This document shows, piece by piece, positions 26,690-35,554 of a stretch of DNA of 64,000 nucleotides. The notes beneath the pieces are model-generated. The model ran no database searches. It was given only the letters and a program-made list of their open reading frames with translations, and was not told where the DNA came from. Made by a program: the position numbers and the translations under genes. This DNA is from Pseudoxanthomonas sacheonensis (lineage in GTDB: Bacteria > Pseudomonadota > Gammaproteobacteria > Xanthomonadales > Xanthomonadaceae): positions 33,723 to 97,722 of the forward strand of contig NZ_PDWS01000016.1 of assembly GCF_010093305.1 (NCBI RefSeq), given 5' to 3'. Position 1 is the first letter of the stretch. Every line of letters starts with the position of its first letter.

Positions 26690-27049
26690 TCAACGGTAGA
26701 CGCGCTCGCATCGACGCTCGACTACGCGGTCGCCCTTCTTCTCCTGGGCGTCACCCTGCACTTTGCGTCCGATCAGACCGCCGGCCACCGCACCGCCGAC
26801 CGTGGCGACTTTCTTGCCGTTGCCTTTGCCGACCTGATTGCCGAGCAGACCACCCACCACCGCGCCGGTGGCGGTACCCAGGATGCGGTTGGAATCCTTG
26901 CTGCTGCGCTGGACTTCGACGTTTTTGCACACCACCTTGCTGCCGTCGTTGAAACGGCGGCCTTCGTCCTGCGGACCGTATTGCTGGGCGAACGCGTTGG
27001 CCGAAAGCAGCATGGCGCCAGCCAGCAGAATCGTACGTATCGTCTTCAT
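26690..27049 (-). CDS. Glycine-zipper outer-membrane/periplasmic protein
   Basis: A 119-residue protein with a signal peptide (ending AFAQ) and a glycine-zipper 2TM domain (GTATGAVVGGLLGNQVG and GGAVAGGLIGRKVQG, about residues 58-98), as in the Rickettsia 17-kDa antigen/SlyB-like family. There is one Cys on each side of the zipper (VVCKNV, ERRCER). Such proteins associate with the envelope, but a specific role is not known. Confidence 0.85.
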   Translation of the reverse strand: MKTIRTILLAGAMLLSANAFAQQYGPQDEGRRFNDGSKVVCKNVEVQRSSKDSNRILGTATGAVVGGLLGNQVGKGNGKKVATVGGAVAGGLIGRKVQGDAQEKKGDRVVERRCERVYR

Positions 27050-27164
27050 GTCCCGACCTCATCACTCGTGTACGAAACGGCATTGTTCGCCCGCAATCGA
27101 CAACAACGCGTGAAAAAACGGTTCTCGCGCCACCGGCGAAGGCAATGGTTCAGCCGGCGTCCGC

Positions 27165-27317
27165 TTACCGTTTTCGGATTACCGCTTCGTTCGGCTCTCT
27201 ACGGCGTCTGCCGCCGGGCCAGGTCCACGCGTGCCAGACAATCAGCAGAGTGAGCAGCACTTCGATCGCGCCCATGAAGATGTAGAAGGTCGGCGCGCCG
27301 CGCATGGTCATCAGCAT
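27165..27317 (-). CDS. Possible 50-residue membrane protein
   Basis: A short frame beginning MLMTMRGAPTFYIFMGAI, with one strong helix (EVLLTLLIVWHAWTW) and a basic C-terminal tail. Third-position GC is high over the helix, as in real genes here. It lies 58 nt beyond the MFS gene on the same strand and may be co-transcribed. No Shine-Dalgarno is visible, and the start could be M5 or upstream. Confidence 0.4.
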   Translation of the reverse strand: MLMTMRGAPTFYIFMGAIEVLLTLLIVWHAWTWPGGRRRREPNEAVIRKR

Positions 27318-27375
27318 GATCGCGGTATACGTTGCGACAGAAGATCGGTTTTCGTCGCGCTGTGGTCCGTTGGCG

Positions 27376-28635
27376 TCAGGACGTCTCGCAAGCTACCGAA
27401 GCCGGCGCCTCGTCGGCAAGTGCGCGTGCTGCACGCATGGTCTTGCTGGCCCACGCATAGATCAGCAGCCCGACCACCGCCGTGGCGGCGCCGACATAAC
27501 CTGTCGATGTCCAGCCATAGCCGGCGACGATGGCCATGCCGCCCAGCCAGGGGCCCAGCGCGTTGGCGGTGTTGAACGCAGCATGGTGCGAGGCCGCCGC
27601 CAGCGTTTGCGCATCGCCGGCCACGTCCATCAGATGCGATTGCAGTATCGGCCCAAGCGCGCCCATCAGGCCTATGGCGACGGTCGCCAGCAGCAGGGTC
27701 GGCAACCACTTCGCCATCAGCGGGAACAACAGCAGCATCGCCAAGGCCCATGCCAGCACCACCCACGCGCCGCGCAGTTTGAAACGGTCGAACAGCCAGC
27801 CGCCGACGAAATTTCCCACCACTCCGCCGAGACCGAAGCCGACCAGACCCAACGGAATCCATGCCGCCGACACCTGCGTCACTTCCAGCATCGTCGGCGC
27901 CAGGTAACTGAAGACGGCGAACATACCGGCGAAACCGATCGCCCCTATTCCCAGCGCCTGCCACACCGGCAGCCGGTTGAACGCACGCAATTCGTCCAGC
28001 GGTTTCGCCTTCGGGCCATCGACATGCGCCGGCAGCCACACCGCAAGCAGTACGGCGGTAGCCACTGCGATCATCGACACCGCAGCGTAGATCCAGCGCC
28101 AATCGACCAACTGCCCCACCCACGTCGCCAACGGATTGCCGATCAGGATCGCCAGGGTCAGTCCAAGCATCACGATGCTCACCGCGCGTCCGCGCCGGTG
28201 CGGCGGGCTGATCGCCACCGCCGTCAACGCCGCCACGCCGAAATAGGCGCCATGCGGCAGACCGGCGATGAAACGGAACAGCAGCAAGCTGTGGTACGTG
28301 GGACCCAGCGCGCTGGCCAGATTGCCAAGCGCGTAGAAGCCCATCAGCGACAGCAGCAGGGTCTTGCGTTTCCAGCCGGCGCCCAGGATGGCCAGCAACG
28401 GCGCACCGGCCACCACGCCCAGTGCGTAGGCACTGATCAGGTGGCCCACTTGCGGCTCGGTCACACCCAGCGAAGCCACCATGTTGGGCATCAGGCCCAT
28501 GCTGGCGAATTCGCTGGTGCCGATGGCGAAGCCGCCCAGGGTAAGCGCGAACAGGATCAGCCCCACTTGGCGCAGCGTCAGGTCTGCATTGGTATTGGGC
28601 GCATTGATGTTGGGGATAAGGGAATCTTCGGCCAT
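27376..28635 (-). CDS. MFS transporter, drug:H+ antiporter-1 type (AraJ/YdhP-like)
   Basis: A 419-residue major facilitator with 12 predicted helices. It has the DHA1-type start (ILFALTLGGFAIGTSEF), the loop 2-3 motif (GAGWKRKTLL) and a motif-C-like stretch in helix 5. Related proteins export arabinose-like sugars or small drugs. The frame is open upstream but the ATG at 28635 is the normal family start. Divergent from the large LuxR-type regulator across a 341-nt gap in which I see no gene. Confidence 0.88.
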   Translation of the reverse strand: MAEDSLIPNINAPNTNADLTLRQVGLILFALTLGGFAIGTSEFASMGLMPNMVASLGVTEPQVGHLISAYALGVVAGAPLLAILGAGWKRKTLLLSLMGFYALGNLASALGPTYHSLLLFRFIAGLPHGAYFGVAALTAVAISPPHRRGRAVSIVMLGLTLAILIGNPLATWVGQLVDWRWIYAAVSMIAVATAVLLAVWLPAHVDGPKAKPLDELRAFNRLPVWQALGIGAIGFAGMFAVFSYLAPTMLEVTQVSAAWIPLGLVGFGLGGVVGNFVGGWLFDRFKLRGAWVVLAWALAMLLLFPLMAKWLPTLLLATVAIGLMGALGPILQSHLMDVAGDAQTLAAASHHAAFNTANALGPWLGGMAIVAGYGWTSTGYVGAATAVVGLLIYAWASKTMRAARALADEAPASVACETS

Positions 28636-28976
28636 GCGCTCATTATGCTGCAGTGCAACAGAACGGTCGAGCCCGTTGCTGGAACGCTGTATTGAGGCGA
28701 TAGCCAAAGCCAAAGGTTTCCAATCGCAGATCGCCTGGTATGCGCATCTAGCGATGGCGATCGCGCCACCCAGAGCCCGTACCGAGAAACGGCAATCAAC
28801 TGGCGCCCAACAAACCGGACAGCCGCGCTAAGACCCGCGCCTTGAGTTCAGCTTTTTGCTGGCGGTTCAATCCAAGGTCGAATGCCGACACGGTCCTTGT
28901 CCGGGGCGAAGCTCGCAATGCGTTGATTAAGGCTATCCTCGGGCATCCATGGCCGGATACCCACACGCAGCCAACG

Positions 28977-31562
28977 ATGAATCTGTTCGAACGTGAATCG
29001 CAGCTCGAAGCTTTGGAGAGCTTGCTCCACAAAGCGCAGGGCGGTGCCGGTAGCGTGGCGCTGATCGGCGGCGAGGCGGGCATTGGCAAGACCAGTCTGG
29101 TCACCGCCCTGCGCGATCGACGCGGCACGATGAATCTCTGGTGGGGGGCGTGTGATGCGCTCCAGACTCCGCAGCCCCTTGCGCCTCTGCACGACATCAT
29201 TCGCAACAACCCGGTTTCTTTCGGACCCCTCGTCGACCAGCTTGGGCGCATGCAGCTCTTTGGCGCCGTTCTCTCCGAACTCCAGACGGCACCGACGATG
29301 TTCGTGGTCGAAGATGCGCACTGGGCGGATGAAGCGACTCTCGATCTGCTTAGATTCCTGGGGAGGCGTCTGGAGCAGATGCCTTGCCTGCTGGTGGTGA
29401 CCTATCGAGATGACGAAGTGCCGGCGCACCACCCTTTGCGTCGGTTGATGGGAGACCTTCCCAGGGCGTCCGTCGCCCGCATGCAGGTGCCTCGCCTGAC
29501 CGTGCAAGCCGTGGAGGCGATGGCCAAGGGCTCGTTGCACACGCCCGAGGGGCTATACGAGGTCACGCAAGGCAATCCTTTCTTCGTCAGCGAGATGCTA
29601 CGGCGCGGGACAGAAACCGTGCCTTATGGGGTGGAAGATCTCGTGCTGGCGCGTTTCGCACGGCTCGGCCCGGCGGCCCAGGAAATCGCACAATTGGCAG
29701 CGGTCGTGCCCAGGCACATCCAGGGCTGGTTGCTGGAAGCGGTGCTCGCGCCGTCGGTCGGTGCGATTGAGGAATGCCTGGATAGCGGACTGCTGATCGC
29801 TCATGGCGAGGTGTTCGCCTACCGGCATGAACTGGCGCGCGTGGCGGTCGAGCAATCGCTGTCGGGCCCGCGTGCGCAGAGGCTGCACGCACGCGTACTC
29901 GCCGTGCTGGACGACGTGCCCCCGAGTCGCGCGCCGCTGGCATGGCGCGTGCATCATGCCGCCCGCGCCGGCAATGCCGAAGCCGTGCTGCGTCTGGCGC
30001 CAGCGGCCGCCGAAGAGGCGCAACGCAGTGGTGCGCACCGAGAGGCCGCCGCGCACTTCCGGACTGCACTGGCGTTCGACGGCGCGCGGCCGGATTCGGT
30101 GCGGGCCATGCTGCAGGAACGGCTGTCCTACGAATGCTATCTGACCGATCAGATTGCAGAAGCCCTGAGCGCACGCGAGGCAGCGCGCGATCTCTGGCGC
30201 AGCATGGGTGAATCCCTCAAACAAGGAGACGCGACTCGCTGGCTGTCGCGCTTGAGCTGGTACAACGGCCAGACCTCGCGCGCGCAAGCGTATGCGGACG
30301 AAGCCATCCAGCTGCTTGGCGATCTGCCGCCGGGCCGCGAACTGGCGATGGCCTACAGCAATCGCGCGCAGCTGCACATGCTTCAAGGGGAAAGTGCGGA
30401 CGCTATCCGCTGGGGCCAGCGTGCGCTGCAATTGGCCCGCGACCTGGACGATAAGGAGATCGAAGTCCACGCGCTGAACAATATCGGCACGGCGCAGCTC
30501 GACAGCGACGACGAGTCGGGGGCCGCTGCCCTGGAGCAAAGCCTGCTGACCTCGTTGGCCCATGGCTTCGAGGAACATGCCGCGCGCGCTTACGTAAACC
30601 TGTCCTACGACGCGGTCATGTGCAAGCGCTTTCCCCTCGCACAGGACTGGCTGGAGCGCGGCCTGGCCTACTGCGAAGCACGTGACCTCGACGCATGGGC
30701 GGGCTACCTGGCGGCATTGCAGGCGTACGCCTGGTTCGCTACGGGCCAATGGGACCAGGCCGCCGGTCAGGCGGCGCAGATCCTGCGCACCCCCAATCTC
30801 GCGCCCATCAGTCGCGTTATCGCGCTCACGGTGCTGGGGCACGTGCGCGTCCGCCGCGGGGATCCGGATGCCCTGCCGGTCCTCCAGGAAGCGCTGCAGC
30901 TGGCACTGCCCATGCAATCCTTCCTTCGGATCGCGCCAGTAGCGGCCGCCCAGATCGAAGCGGCGTGGCTGAAAGGCGATGACCCGCGCGAAAGCGAAGC
31001 CATGGCCGCACTGGCTTCGACGCACACCCGATCGCGCTACCGCCGCGACTTGATGGATGAGATCTCGTATTACGAGGGTCGGGCCGATACCCAGGGCGAT
31101 CTCTCCATGCACACGCCAGCGTTCGCCTTACAGTTCGCCGGCCGGTGGCGCGAAGCCGCGGACGCGTGGCTCGAACTGGGCTGTCCCTATGAGCAGGCGC
31201 GAGCGTTGGCTGAGGGCGACGAAGAGGCTCGGCGCGCCGCACTCGCCATCTTCGAGCGTCTTGGCGCGAACCCGATGGTCGCGCGCTTGCGCCGTGCGTT
31301 GCGCGAGGCAGGGGTTCGTGGCGTCCCCCGCGGCCAACGCGCCTCGACCCAGGCCAATCCCTATGCCCTGACCCCGCGCGAGGTTGAAGTCCTGCAATTG
31401 CTATGCGGCGGCTTGCGCAACGCGCAGATTGCCGAGCGCCTTTCACGCTCGGTGCGCACCGTGGATCACCACGTCGCCGCCGCTTTCTCCAAGCTCGGCG
31501 TGAGCACGCGCACCGAAGCCGTGGCGGCCGCACTGGCCATGGGCATCCGCGCCAAAAAATAG
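28977..31562 (+). CDS. Large ATP-binding LuxR-family (LAL) regulator
   Basis: An 861-residue LuxR-type regulator of the MalT/LAL class. It has an N-terminal AAA-type ATPase (Walker A GGEAGIGKTS at residues 31-40, Walker B-like FVVEDAHWADE), a long TPR-like helical region (about 340-740) and a C-terminal LuxR helix-turn-helix (LTPREVEVLQLLCGGLRNAQIA to the end). Such proteins bind an inducer and activate nearby genes; the DUF4242-mddA group downstream is the obvious candidate. ATG 28977 puts the ATPase right at the N-terminus. Confidence 0.9.
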   Translation: MNLFERESQLEALESLLHKAQGGAGSVALIGGEAGIGKTSLVTALRDRRGTMNLWWGACDALQTPQPLAPLHDIIRNNPVSFGPLVDQLGRMQLFGAVLSELQTAPTMFVVEDAHWADEATLDLLRFLGRRLEQMPCLLVVTYRDDEVPAHHPLRRLMGDLPRASVARMQVPRLTVQAVEAMAKGSLHTPEGLYEVTQGNPFFVSEMLRRGTETVPYGVEDLVLARFARLGPAAQEIAQLAAVVPRHIQGWLLEAVLAPSVGAIEECLDSGLLIAHGEVFAYRHELARVAVEQSLSGPRAQRLHARVLAVLDDVPPSRAPLAWRVHHAARAGNAEAVLRLAPAAAEEAQRSGAHREAAAHFRTALAFDGARPDSVRAMLQERLSYECYLTDQIAEALSAREAARDLWRSMGESLKQGDATRWLSRLSWYNGQTSRAQAYADEAIQLLGDLPPGRELAMAYSNRAQLHMLQGESADAIRWGQRALQLARDLDDKEIEVHALNNIGTAQLDSDDESGAAALEQSLLTSLAHGFEEHAARAYVNLSYDAVMCKRFPLAQDWLERGLAYCEARDLDAWAGYLAALQAYAWFATGQWDQAAGQAAQILRTPNLAPISRVIALTVLGHVRVRRGDPDALPVLQEALQLALPMQSFLRIAPVAAAQIEAAWLKGDDPRESEAMAALASTHTRSRYRRDLMDEISYYEGRADTQGDLSMHTPAFALQFAGRWREAADAWLELGCPYEQARALAEGDEEARRAALAIFERLGANPMVARLRRALREAGVRGVPRGQRASTQANPYALTPREVEVLQLLCGGLRNAQIAERLSRSVRTVDHHVAAAFSKLGVSTRTEAVAAALAMGIRAKK

Positions 31563-31667
31563 GCAGTCGCCTTACGCAATCTGGGCAAACTCGCCGACGC
31601 GGCGCGGAAGGCGTCTCCGTAACCTTTTCGACACAGCAATCCGCTGTGCCCACTACGGACTCTCATC

Positions 31668-32033
31668 ATGAACACTTCCATCAATCCCCTGCGTGCGCTG
31701 GCTGCGGCCGCCCTCTGCGCCCTGGCTCTGAGCGGCATTGCGGCCGCGAGCGATGCCGGTGACGCCGCCGGCGCCAACCACCGCTTCGTTATCCAGCGTT
31801 CTTTCCCCAAGGGCGCGCTCGATGGCCTGGATGCCGCCACCAAGGCCAAGGTCAACCAGACCAATGCCAAGTTCGGCGTGAAATGGCTGATGTCCTTCGC
31901 CAATGGAGATCGGACCAAGACCTTCTGCATCTACGAAGGTCCAACTGAGCAAGCCATCCGCCAGGCGGCCCGGGCGAATCACCTGCCCATCGACACCATC
32001 ACCGAAGTGCCCGTCACCCTTGACGCCCAGTAA
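31668..32033 (+). CDS. Exported DUF4242 (nickel-binding-like) protein
   Basis: A 121-residue DUF4242 protein with a signal peptide (about residues 1-27). The domain reads HRFVIQRSFPKG, then KWLMSFANGDRTKTFCIYEGPTEQAIRQAARANHLPID. The domain is that of small ferredoxin-fold proteins, some annotated as nickel-binding. It is a paralogue of the next gene but secreted. Located 105 nt after the LAL regulator. Confidence 0.85.
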   Translation: MNTSINPLRALAAAALCALALSGIAAASDAGDAAGANHRFVIQRSFPKGALDGLDAATKAKVNQTNAKFGVKWLMSFANGDRTKTFCIYEGPTEQAIRQAARANHLPIDTITEVPVTLDAQ

Positions 32034-32098
32034 GCGAACGAGGTGCGCGGCCGGACGGCCGCGCCACCCGTCTGCAGTCATTCTTCCGGAGAACTCCC

Positions 32099-32371
32099 AT
32101 GCCCCGTTATGTAATCGAACGCAATTTCCCCACCGGCCTGAACATCCCCATGACCGACGAGGGCGCCCAGGCTTGCCTCGGCGTTGTCGCCACCAACGCC
32201 AAGGAAGGCGTGACCTGGGTGCATTCCTACGTGAGTGCCGACAAGACCAAGACGTTCTGCGTCTACGATGGTCCCGACCCCGAGGCGATTCGCCGGACGG
32301 CTGGCGACAACAACCTGCCGCTGGAACGCATCACGCAAGTGAATGTTCTGGCCCCCTACTTCTACCGATAG
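32099..32371 (+). CDS. DUF4242 (nickel-binding-like) protein, cytoplasmic copy
   Basis: A 90-residue DUF4242 protein without signal peptide: PRYVIERNFPTGL, then TWVHSYVSADKTKTFCVYDGPDPEAIRRTAGDNNLPLERITQV. The Cys in TFCVYDGP matches that in the exported paralogue. GGAG sits 7 nt before the ATG. Followed 14 nt later by the mddA-like gene, so the two are very likely one transcript. Confidence 0.87.
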   Translation: MPRYVIERNFPTGLNIPMTDEGAQACLGVVATNAKEGVTWVHSYVSADKTKTFCVYDGPDPEAIRRTAGDNNLPLERITQVNVLAPYFYR

Positions 32372-32385
32372 GCAGGAGGCCGACC

Positions 32386-33120
32386 ATGTCCCGTTCACTT
32401 GCCGTGTTGTACGGCGGCGCCTGCTACACGGCATTCCTGGCGACATTCCTGTACGCCATCGCCTTTGTCGCAGGCGTGGGCGTGCCCAAGCACATCGACA
32501 ACGGGCCCAGCGCGCCCCTCATGACGGCCTTGAGCATCAACATCGCTCTGCTCGCCCTGTTCGCTGTCCAGCACAGCGGTATGGCACGGCCGGCTTTCAA
32601 GCAGTGGTGGACGCGTTTCGTGCCGCAACCGATCGAGCGCAGCACCTTCGTACTGGTGAGCAGCCTGGTGTTGTTGCTGATGTTCTGGCAGTGGCGTCCC
32701 TTGCCGCAGCTGGTCTGGCACGTTGAGAACGGCTTGGCGGGGGGCTTTCTATGGGCTATCTCCCTGCTGGGTTGGCTGCTGGTGCTGACCAGTTCGTTCA
32801 CGATCGATCACTTCGAGCTGTTCGGATTGCGCCAGGTGTGGCTCCACGCGCGGCGGCGTTCGGCGAAGGACGAACCCTTTGTCCTCCGTGCCATGTACCG
32901 GATCGTACGCCACCCGCTCATGCTGGGATTCCTCATCGCATTTTGGGTCACGCCAGCGATGAGCTTGGGGCATCTGCTGTTCGCCGTGGTGGTCACCGGT
33001 TACATCGTGGTGGCGGTCAAGTTCCTTGAGGAGCGCGACCTCGTTGCAGTTCATGGCGATGCGTATCGCGACTATCAGCGAAGGGTTCCGATGCTGCTGC
33101 CCTGGCGGAAGCGCCCTTGA
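32386..33120 (+). CDS. mddA: Methanethiol S-methyltransferase-like membrane protein (MddA family)
   Basis: A 244-residue integral membrane methyltransferase of the NnrU/isoprenylcysteine methyltransferase type. It has five or six helices, VQHSGMARPAFKQWWTRFVPQPIERSTFVL near the first loop, and the C-terminal RHPLMLGF and EERDLVAVHGDAYRDYQRRVPML motif that binds S-adenosylmethionine. Close in pattern to MddA, which converts methanethiol to dimethyl sulphide. AGGAGG lies 6 nt before the ATG. It is the last gene of the DUF4242 group. Confidence 0.8.
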   Translation: MSRSLAVLYGGACYTAFLATFLYAIAFVAGVGVPKHIDNGPSAPLMTALSINIALLALFAVQHSGMARPAFKQWWTRFVPQPIERSTFVLVSSLVLLLMFWQWRPLPQLVWHVENGLAGGFLWAISLLGWLLVLTSSFTIDHFELFGLRQVWLHARRRSAKDEPFVLRAMYRIVRHPLMLGFLIAFWVTPAMSLGHLLFAVVVTGYIVVAVKFLEERDLVAVHGDAYRDYQRRVPMLLPWRKRP

Positions 33121-33219
33121 ATGTGCGAATGCTGGATCGGCAACGGTGCGGCGGGGCCATTCCCGCCGCGTCCCCGCCGATGTCTGCTCCTGTACAGAAA
33201 TGGACTATCTTCTTGACAC

Positions 33220-34011
33220 ATGAGACAAACCGGCCTTCCATTAGAAAGCGAACAACAATCGACAGATGGGATCGATGTGACAGCTCTACGAAAGAAGCAG
33301 TTCGAACGCGCGATGCTTCACGGCTTGCTGCAGCAGCTAGCCATTCCCGCTCGGTTTCTGTCAGGCAACTTTGAATCACCCGACTTGGCCATCGTCTTGG
33401 ATGGCAATACGATAGGTGTTGAGGTCACTGAGATTCAAAAGAGCAAAGAAGAGCGTGCGAGACGTGCTCCGAAGGACGACATACTGGAGCGCGCAAAGCG
33501 CGGGTACGAAGCGCAACATGGACCTCCACTGAGCGTGTGTTTCTCGTTCTACGACAGGGCATCCATCCAAACTGTAAATCGCTCCGACCTGGGCCGAGCG
33601 ATCGTCGAGTTTCTCCTCAGTCTGCGTCTCGAGCATGAATATGAAGTGGTGATTGCAGCGGGTGAACGCTTGCCTCCCATGCTGAGACAGTACTTTCGAG
33701 AACTTAGATTCTGGCGCGAATCTGGACACGGAATCTGGCAGTGTTCTGAGGCGAGTTGGGTCGCCTCTCTCACCAAAGAGGTTCTTCAGGAACGCGCGGA
33801 CGCCAAGAAGGACCTATTACCCGGCTATCGTGCAAAAGGCTACGACGCCTATTGGCTATTAATTTGCGCGCATCCGACCAACCCCGCCTGTCGGTTTGAG
33901 GCCGCACGCGATTTCTGCCCTGCGCATGTCCTATCCCCGTTCGATCGAACCTTCTTCTACGATCGCTGGCATGCTCTTGAGCTGGGATTGGCGGCAGGAC
34001 CGAATGGGTGA
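33220..34011 (+). CDS. Orphan protein, possible PD-(D/E)XK nuclease-like fold
   Basis: A 263-residue protein whose base composition is visibly lower in GC than its neighbours, suggesting acquisition. Residues 53-73 carry SPDLAIVLDG followed by TIGVEVTEIQK; an Asp (D55) and a Glu (E68) spaced this way recall the PD-(D/E)XK nuclease core, although the usual Lys is Thr. The start is uncertain: ATG 33220 sits immediately after a TTGACA and has no Shine-Dalgarno; GTG 33277 is an alternative. No partner methylase, toxin or antitoxin is adjacent. Function is not established. Confidence 0.6.
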   Translation: MRQTGLPLESEQQSTDGIDVTALRKKQFERAMLHGLLQQLAIPARFLSGNFESPDLAIVLDGNTIGVEVTEIQKSKEERARRAPKDDILERAKRGYEAQHGPPLSVCFSFYDRASIQTVNRSDLGRAIVEFLLSLRLEHEYEVVIAAGERLPPMLRQYFRELRFWRESGHGIWQCSEASWVASLTKEVLQERADAKKDLLPGYRAKGYDAYWLLICAHPTNPACRFEAARDFCPAHVLSPFDRTFFYDRWHALELGLAAGPNG

Positions 34012-34057
34012 CCAACACTGGATGCAATCCGGGTCGCCTGGGCGTCTGCTTCGGATC

Positions 34058-34090
34058 GGAAGCGGACATCGAACAGCCCCGTCCGCTTCC
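34058..34090. terminator. Hairpin between convergent genes
   Basis: Perfect 10-bp arms (GGAAGCGGAC at 34058-34067, GTCCGCTTCC at 34081-34090) with a 13-nt loop, in the gap between the orphan gene and the sensor kinase, which converge here. There is no strong U-tract, so bidirectional termination is inferred from position. Confidence 0.5.
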
Positions 34091-34105
34091 AATCCCATGC
34101 TGAAC

Positions 34106-35554
34106 TCAGAGTCCAGGCTCTCGCCTATCCAGGCTGGCGCCGTTGTCCAGTTCTGCTGACAGCGGTGTCCAGTTGATCTGGCGGCCATATGCGGTTGCTT
34201 GGTGTTCCGCAACTGCAGCGGCGAAGAAAACGGAGATCGCAAAGCCGCGGCCTTTGAGTCCTGTCCCCACCTCGACGGATGCGCCATGGGATTGCGCGAT
34301 CTGCGCGACCAGCGACAAACCGATTCCGCTGCCGCGGCCCGTGCTGCGGGGCGCTCGATAGAAGCGGTCGAAAATGCGGGCCCGATCTTCTTCCGCGACG
34401 CCGGGGCCATCGTCGGCCACTTCCAGACGCATGCCGCGGATATCGTTCGACCGCCCAGGCCGGCAGGACACCGCGATCTGCCCGCCTTCGCCGGCGTAGC
34501 ACACCGCGTTGTCGATCACATTGCGCAACAGGATGCCCAGTTGATCGATATCGCCCAGGATCGCGCCCGGCTCGGTCTGCAGCGAAATATGTTGCCCGCG
34601 GTCCCGGGCCAGCGCTTCGAAGTCGCGAACGACCAGCACCACCAGCTCCGACAGATCGACCTGGCCGAACCCTTCCGTGCTGGCGCCGGCATCCAGCCGG
34701 GCCAGATCCAACAGCTGTTCGGACAAGCGGGCGCTGCGCTGCACGCCGCTGCTCAGGCGCCGCAAGGCGGCATCCTTTTCTTCGATGGTGGTGGCGCGCA
34801 AGGCGACGTCGGCATGCGCGGCCAGCACCGCCAAAGGCGTCCGCAGTTCGTGCGCGGCATCGGCGGTGAAGCGGCGCTCGTTCTGCACGGCGGCGTCGAC
34901 GCGCGCAAGCAGCTTGTTGAACGAATCCACCAGCGGGCGCACTTCGGTGGGCATGGCCTCGGTCGGCAAGGGAGTCAGATCCAGCGGCCGCCGCGTCAGC
35001 AAACTGTCGTGCAAGGCGGTCACCGGTGCCAGCGACCAGCGCACCACTACCCAGATCATCAATCCCAGCAGCGAAAAGATCAGCGCGGCCACGGCCAGGC
35101 TGAGGCGTTTCAAGTTGTGCAGCTCGCGGTTCAACGTGGCCTGGGTGCGCCCGACCTGCGCCACGATGCCCCGTCTACGGTCGGTGATGCTGTAGACGCG
35201 CCATATATCGTCGCCGATCCGATGGGTGCCGAAACCGTCACGGAAATCCGGCTTCAACGGTCCGGCGGGCGCGGCCGGAGAATGCACGACGTTGCGTCCG
35301 TCCACCCAGACCTGAAAACTCATTTTCCCGTCTTTGTACCTGGACAGCTGCGGTTGCGTCGGAGCATTGGGCAGCTGGATGACGCTGTCCGGCATGGACC
35401 GCAGCACTTGCGTTCCGATATCGCGCAAAGAGGCGTCCCACAGACCGGTCTGTTCGCGATTCATCTGCATGGCCTGCCAGCACAACCAGGTCATCCACGA
35501 CAGCACGATGCACAGCAGCAATGCGAGGGTCAGGCGTCCGCGGATGGAATTCAT
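34106..35554 (-). CDS. Sensor histidine kinase (QseC-like)
   Basis: A 482-residue membrane histidine kinase: helix 1 (about 8-26), a periplasmic sensor (about 30-150), helix 2 (about 152-171), HAMP, H-box ADAAHELRTP with His 235, N-box NVIDNAV, G1 DDGPGV and G2 GRGSGIGLSL. It phosphorylates the response regulator encoded immediately upstream. The ATG overlaps the regulator's stop by ATGA. Its signal is unknown. Confidence 0.92.
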   Translation of the reverse strand: MNSIRGRLTLALLLCIVLSWMTWLCWQAMQMNREQTGLWDASLRDIGTQVLRSMPDSVIQLPNAPTQPQLSRYKDGKMSFQVWVDGRNVVHSPAAPAGPLKPDFRDGFGTHRIGDDIWRVYSITDRRRGIVAQVGRTQATLNRELHNLKRLSLAVAALIFSLLGLMIWVVVRWSLAPVTALHDSLLTRRPLDLTPLPTEAMPTEVRPLVDSFNKLLARVDAAVQNERRFTADAAHELRTPLAVLAAHADVALRATTIEEKDAALRRLSSGVQRSARLSEQLLDLARLDAGASTEGFGQVDLSELVVLVVRDFEALARDRGQHISLQTEPGAILGDIDQLGILLRNVIDNAVCYAGEGGQIAVSCRPGRSNDIRGMRLEVADDGPGVAEEDRARIFDRFYRAPRSTGRGSGIGLSLVAQIAQSHGASVEVGTGLKGRGFAISVFFAAAVAEHQATAYGRQINWTPLSAELDNGASLDRREPGL

